From: JAAFIP01 sp043774625
Lineage (GTDB): Bacteria; Pseudomonadota; Gammaproteobacteria; Burkholderiales; Burkholderiaceae_C
Assembly: GCA_043774625.1 (NCBI GenBank)
Contig: JAYVTG010000135.1
Location: 1-16,713, forward strand
Direction: 5' to 3'
Length of the DNA stretch: 16,713 nucleotides
The notes beneath the pieces are model-generated. The model made no database searches and was not told the origin of the DNA. It saw only the letters and a list, made by a program, of their open reading frames with translations. The position numbers and the translations under genes are program-made. This document shows, piece after piece, positions 13,359-16,713 of this stretch (the first letter of the stretch is position 1; each line of letters starts with the position of its first letter).

Positions 13359-14681
13359 ATGAGTGACCTGAGCAACCAACCCCATCTGTCGCGCGCTGCG
13401 CAAATTGCTGCGCTGGAAAAAGACTGGGCCACCAACCCACGCTGGAAGGGCATCAAGCGTGGCTATACCGCAGCCGACGTGGTGCGCTTGCGCGGCTCAT
13501 TTCAGGTCGAGCACACCTTGGCCCGCCGTGGTGCCGAGAAGCTGTGGAACCTGGTGCATACCGAAGCTTATGTGAACTGCCTGGGCGCGCTCACTGGCGG
13601 CCAAGCGATGCAGCAGGTCAAAGCGGGCGTCAAAGCCATCTATCTGTCTGGCTGGCAAGTAGCTGCAGACAACAACGAATACAGCGCCATGTACCCCGAC
13701 CAGTCCTTGTACCCTGTGGATTCCGTGCCCAAGGTAGTGGAGCGTATCAACAATAGCTTCAGCCGCGCAGACGAAATCCAGTGGAGCAAGGGCGTAGGCC
13801 CTGGCGACGCAGGCTACATCGACTACCACGCACCGATCGTGGCCGACGCGGAAGCGGGCTTTGGCGGCGTGCTGAACGCCTATGAATTGATGAAGGCCAT
13901 GATCCGCGCAGGTGCGGGTGGCGTGCACTTTGAAGACCAGTTGGCCAGCGTGAAGAAATGCGGCCACATGGGCGGTAAGGTGTTGGTACCCACGACGGAA
14001 GCCGTGCAAAAACTGATCGCAGCCCGCATGGCTGCCGACGTGTACGGCGTGCCCACCTTGGTGATTGCCCGTACCGACGCGGAAGCCGCAGACCTCTTGA
14101 CCAGCGACTACGACGAGAACGACAAGCCCTTCATCACGGGCGAGCGTACACAGGAAGGTTTTTACAAGACCAAAAAAGGTATTGACCAGGCGATTAGCCG
14201 CGCGATTGCCTATGCCCACTACGCCGACCTGGTGTGGTGCGAAACCGGCACGCCTGACCTGGCGTTTGCCAAGAAGTTTGCCGACGCCGTGCACAAGGTT
14301 CATCCCGGCAAAATGCTGGCCTACAACTGCTCGCCATCATTCAACTGGAAGAAAAACCTGGACGACGCGACGATTGCCAAGTTCCAAAAAGAGCTGGGCG
14401 CAATGGGCTACAAATACCAATTCATCACTTTGGCTGGTATTCACAACATGTGGTACGGCATGTTCGACCTGGCACAAGACTACGTGAAGCGTGGCATGAC
14501 GGCGTATGTAGAGAAAGTACAAGAGCCAGAATTTGCAGCGCGCGACCGTGGCTACAGCTTTGTGTCACACCAGCAAGAGGTGGGCACCGGGTATTTTGAC
14601 GATGTGACTACGGTGATTCAAGGCGGCAAGTCTAGCGTGACGGCGCTGACTGGATCGACTGAAGAAGAGCAGTTTCACTAA
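13359..14681 (+). CDS. aceA: Isocitrate lyase, short form
   Basis: 440 residues. It is the cytoplasmic glyoxylate-shunt enzyme cleaving isocitrate to succinate and glyoxylate, needed for growth on acetate or fatty acids. The catalytic signature K199-K200-C201-G202-H203 (SVKKCGHMGGKVLVPT) is intact, as are ARTDAEAADLL and the substrate-binding NCSPSFNWKKN. The ATG at 13359 has AAGGAGTG (13347-13354) upstream. The gene is single, with its own terminator at 14720 and a 445-bp AT-rich upstream region holding repeated palindromes, which suggests repressor control by carbon source. No malate synthase gene is in the window. Confidence 0.98.
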   Translation: MSDLSNQPHLSRAAQIAALEKDWATNPRWKGIKRGYTAADVVRLRGSFQVEHTLARRGAEKLWNLVHTEAYVNCLGALTGGQAMQQVKAGVKAIYLSGWQVAADNNEYSAMYPDQSLYPVDSVPKVVERINNSFSRADEIQWSKGVGPGDAGYIDYHAPIVADAEAGFGGVLNAYELMKAMIRAGAGGVHFEDQLASVKKCGHMGGKVLVPTTEAVQKLIAARMAADVYGVPTLVIARTDAEAADLLTSDYDENDKPFITGERTQEGFYKTKKGIDQAISRAIAYAHYADLVWCETGTPDLAFAKKFADAVHKVHPGKMLAYNCSPSFNWKKNLDDATIAKFQKELGAMGYKYQFITLAGIHNMWYGMFDLAQDYVKRGMTAYVEKVQEPEFAARDRGYSFVSHQQEVGTGYFDDVTTVIQGGKSSVTALTGSTEEEQFH

Positions 14682-14719
14682 GCTTCAAGCTTTTGCTGGC
14701 ACTGCCAGTCAAGCTGCAA

Positions 14720-14757
14720 GCCCGTGCATGCCTCGGAAGAGGTGCACGGGCTTTTTT
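14720..14757 (+). terminator. Intrinsic terminator after aceA
   Basis: GCCCGTGCA (14720-14728) pairs with TGCACGGGC (14743-14751). An inner stem CCTC/GAGG (14731-14734, 14739-14742) is capped by GGAA, with a two-base bulge, followed by TTTTTT (14752-14757). Confidence 0.93.
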
Positions 14758-15020
14758 ATGGGTAAATATTGCTGCTTATCGGTAGATTCTTTTGCTCGGT
14801 GGGTTAGAGAATTTGCTCTCCAGGTGGGCGGGCTGAGGATTTTGAGCGTACTTGGTTGGCGGGCTTTGGACTCGGGGTAGGCGCTGCAAAAAGTTTTTAG
14901 AAAACAAGTGCGAACTGCGTCTTATGACACACGACCTTCAACAACGCGCGCCTTCCCAAAAATTTTTCATCTCCTACTCGCTCCCCCAAAGCTTGCAAAG
15001 GTGGTTGGTGCGCCTTTGAA

Positions 15021-15066
15021 TACCAAATACCAAATACCAAATACCAAATACCAAATACCAAATACC
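15021..15066. repeat. Tandem repeat (TACCAAA) x6 plus partial
   Basis: Six perfect TACCAAA units from 15021 to 15062, then TACC before the pattern breaks. The 7-base unit is not a multiple of three, so a gain or loss of one unit would shift any reading frame across it. It lies in a gene-poor stretch, so no expressed protein is evident. Confidence 0.95.
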
Positions 15067-15146
15067 GAGGACAGGAAGCCCGCAATTCAACAGGAAAACT
15101 GCTTTGGAACCGTTTTGATAGGTTTCAGCACTCGAATATGCCGATT

Positions 15147-15187
15147 TCCAGCGTGGAATATGCGCGAGCAGCTATGAAATGCATAGT
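15147..15187 (+). repeat. Dispersed intergenic repeat, copy C
   Basis: Contains the exact 18-base core ATATGCGCGAGCAGCTAT; the flanking CCAGCGTGGA on the left is also shared with the other copies. The hairpin part is weaker here (GCTAT-gaaatgc-ATAGT). It lies in the gene-poor stretch after aceA. Confidence 0.82.
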
Positions 15188-15451
15188 AAGCGCGAGAATG
15201 CAAGACGGCAAAATCACAAAGCTGCAAAACCCAGCCCCACGGGTTCGCGGTATCCGGTATTCAAAGGCCCAGTAACCACCAAGTTGGCGTATTCCGCTTG
15301 AGAACGACGCAAGCCTACAAATGAGGCGCATAGAAGTGGCTTGGTTGATCTGCCCTGAGGTAAGTTGTTTAATCCAGCACCGCGTGTAACGTTGCAAATA
15401 CGATCACTACGACTTACTTTTTTCTTGGCATGCAAGTCCCGCGCAAGCAGC

Positions 15452-16444
15452 TTATTGTTTGACGATGACGGGGTTAATGGCAAAGACGTTGGGGTTATTC
15501 GGTTCAACCGTCACCTGTACCCAATGGATCAATGGGCTGCCAAAAGTTTGCACGCGGGTGAGGTTGGGCAAAAGTTTGGTGGGGCTGTATAACGGTTTAT
15601 CCACCTTGTAGAAATGGGTGTCGCCGTGCACCAAAAGAACCTGACCCGCAAAGTTCTCGGTTTCTGCAACGACACTGTTGATGAAATTGCGATAGCCACT
15701 CACTCCTGGAGCCTGGCTTTCATCCTGCTCTTCTGTTTCAGGTAAATCAAAGCCAGGATCCGCCTGAAAAACCACCACTATGCCTCGATCGTTGTTCTTT
15801 TTTGCACTGGCAAACGCTTGCTGCATCCAGCGAATGTTGGCGGCATCGCGCTCGGTGTATTCTGCGTTGCTCGCCTCGCACTGGGCAGCGGTGCGGGCGC
15901 TCTTGTTGCTACAGTCTTTATCGTTCAAAATTTTATTGTTGTTACTGCCAGGGATGTTGAGCGTCACAAATTCAATACCCTGATGGTTAAACCGGGTGTT
16001 TTCTACAAACTTCTCGCCTGGGGGAGCCTGATGCACCAGCGGCATGGTGCGCTGGCCCAGACTCTCCAGTGTTGGAAACATGGTTTTGCGTATATACGCC
16101 AACCGCTCCAGACCATCATATCCACCGTTATTCAGACGGTGACAGTCCGTCCATTCGTTGTCACCCGGGACGTATACCAAGGGCTTTTTCATCGTAGCAA
16201 ACATGGACAGCGCCGCTGAGTAAATGTCATCGGTACAGTTGGAACTGCCGTCCTTGATGTCACCGTCATAGATGGAGAACGCGATGCTGGACTGGTTGAT
16301 GCTTTGCAGCAATGCGGCGATTTTCGGCTCGTCGTTCGCCTTCTTGTAGGGCATATCACCCCACAGCCCAAAGGAAAAGCTTTGTGCCTGTGCGCAGGCT
16401 ATACCCAGTGCGAGTACTGCACCCGTTAGAAATTGTTTTGCCAT
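15452..16444 (-). CDS. Exported calcineurin-like metallophosphoesterase-related protein
   Basis: 330 residues. An N-terminal signal peptide (KQFLTGAVLALGIACAQA, cleavage near residue 20) directs export. Phosphoesterase-like motifs come in order: GDMPY (29-33), YDGDIKDG (59-66), GDNEW (94-98) and HGDTH (273-277). The usual first DxH motif appears as a lone Asp (D30), and the expected H in the fourth block reads FQADPG, so the metal site may be altered and activity is uncertain. The ATG at 16444 is used because it begins a good signal peptide and has AGGT about 10 bp upstream; an in-frame TTG at 16471 is unlikely. It stands alone on the minus strand. Confidence 0.83.
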   Translation of the reverse strand: MAKQFLTGAVLALGIACAQAQSFSFGLWGDMPYKKANDEPKIAALLQSINQSSIAFSIYDGDIKDGSSNCTDDIYSAALSMFATMKKPLVYVPGDNEWTDCHRLNNGGYDGLERLAYIRKTMFPTLESLGQRTMPLVHQAPPGEKFVENTRFNHQGIEFVTLNIPGSNNNKILNDKDCSNKSARTAAQCEASNAEYTERDAANIRWMQQAFASAKKNNDRGIVVVFQADPGFDLPETEEQDESQAPGVSGYRNFINSVVAETENFAGQVLLVHGDTHFYKVDKPLYSPTKLLPNLTRVQTFGSPLIHWVQVTVEPNNPNVFAINPVIVKQ

Positions 16445-16511
16445 GGTGTTATCTACCTTGTAAAAAACCAAGACTATGGCAATTTTGTGACGATGGCGTG
16501 ACAGTGCACAC

Positions 16512-16574
16512 AGTCACAAGGTGCAGATCAAGCGCCGCAGGCTGTTCGCGCCGCTTGATCTGCACCTTGTGACT
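16512..16574. repeat. Perfect 23-bp inverted repeat with 17-bp loop
   Basis: The left arm 16512-16534 (begins AGTCACAAGGTGCAG) and the right arm 16552-16574 are exact reverse complements over 23 bases, separated by 17 bases. No T tract follows on either strand, so it is not a plain intrinsic terminator. It lies upstream of the metallophosphoesterase gene and downstream of the open frame at the window end. Confidence 0.95.
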
Positions 16575-16628
16575 CGGACGCGCTAGCTTGCGGCCCTACC
16601 AAGCTTTTGTTCAACCGGTATCGTCAAC

Positions 16629-16713
16629 CTAAGCTGGGCATAGCGGCAGCGGCGAGAATTCACACCAGCCCACCAGGGTGCGCGAGAAGGTGATGCGCCG
16701 ATTCAAATCGGCC
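16629..16713 (-). other. Unidentified open frame running off the window end
   Basis: A minus-strand frame without stops from 16713 to a TAG at 16629-16631 gives 27 codons ending GWCEFSPLPLCPA. It could be the C-terminus of a gene beyond the window, or chance. The long inverted repeat lies about 55 bp past its stop. I do not recognise the protein. Confidence 0.22.

Larger units (their letters stand above)
14758..15451. other. About 700 bp without a convincing gene
   Basis: Open frames here are short, overlap on both strands and have no ribosome binding site or recognisable motif. The stretch contains a heptanucleotide tandem repeat (15021-15066) and copy C of the dispersed repeat (15147-15187). 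It may be decayed or mobile-element-derived DNA between aceA and the metallophosphoesterase gene. I cannot assign the remainder. Confidence 0.6.

Noticed and set aside
13497..14303. A 268-codon minus-strand frame opposite aceA
   Set aside because: Antisense shadow of a well-supported enzyme gene.
14696..14708. CTGGCAcTGCCAG palindrome between the aceA stop and its terminator
   Set aside because: Short and common by chance; the strong terminator just after it explains the region.
15021..15066. CRISPR array
   Set aside because: The unit is 7 bp with no spacers and no cas genes nearby.
14908..15177. Plus-strand 89-codon frame and minus-strand frames spanning the heptanucleotide array
   Set aside because: The apparent protein repeat (KYQIPNT) is just the 7-base array read in three frames. 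No ribosome binding site or domain, and the downstream part runs into repeat copy C.
15441..15454. GCGCAAGCAGCTTA as a fourth copy of the dispersed repeat
   Set aside because: Matches only about 12 bases with changes and lacks the hairpin and left flank; too weak to count.

Overview
The window looks like a chromosomal segment of a beta-proteobacterium, most likely Burkholderiales, family Comamonadaceae (Rhodoferax/Polaromonas-like). This is inferred from gene order and protein character, not from a database search. The supporting signs are the divergent arrangement of an ECF-sigma/DUF3619/DUF3106/RDD cluster next to ilvB-ilvN-ilvC-pssA with leuA close by, a short-form isocitrate lyase, and an intergenic repeat of a kind I associate with that family.

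Layout. Positions 1-97 look like the end of an insertion sequence (two 19-bp direct repeats, IS21-like). Positions 208-3047 are a minus-strand operon, read in the order ECF sigma factor, DUF3619 membrane protein (ATGA overlap), DUF3106 protein, RDD membrane protein, diacylglycerol kinase. Positions 3048-3339 are a divergent promoter region built on a perfect 12-bp inverted repeat whose arms each carry an extended -10 box. Positions 3340-6846 hold ilvB, ilvN and ilvC, closed by an intrinsic terminator, followed by pssA. Positions 7838-8816 hold a minus-strand pair (DUF6644-like membrane protein, then a Tat-exported DUF6152 protein). A tandem-DEP protein follows (8976-10019), then leuA (10214-11767), preceded by a leucine leader peptide and attenuator. 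A serine hydrolase of the class C beta-lactamase/esterase fold ends base-to-base against leuA. Isocitrate lyase (13359-14681) has an AT-rich, operator-like upstream region and a strong terminator. Then come about 700 bp without a convincing gene (heptanucleotide tandem repeat, one copy of the dispersed repeat), an exported metallophosphoesterase-like protein (15452-16444, minus), a 23-bp perfect inverted repeat, and an unidentified open frame running off the window end.

How the genes fit together. ilvBNC and leuA supply branched-chain amino acids: acetolactate synthase, ketol-acid reductoisomerase, and the first committed step to leucine. leuA appears to be controlled by transcription attenuation through a 16-residue peptide, MNQISIALLLPPGRSW, whose AUG lies about where the promoter would start transcription. 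dgkA and pssA belong to phospholipid metabolism. aceA is the glyoxylate-shunt entry enzyme.

The points most worth following are the leuA leader, the mirrored sigma/ilvB promoters, the candidate operators of aceA, the three-copy dispersed repeat and the long inverted repeat near the right end. I see no CRISPR array, tRNA, rRNA or defence system. Most genes are ordinary housekeeping genes.
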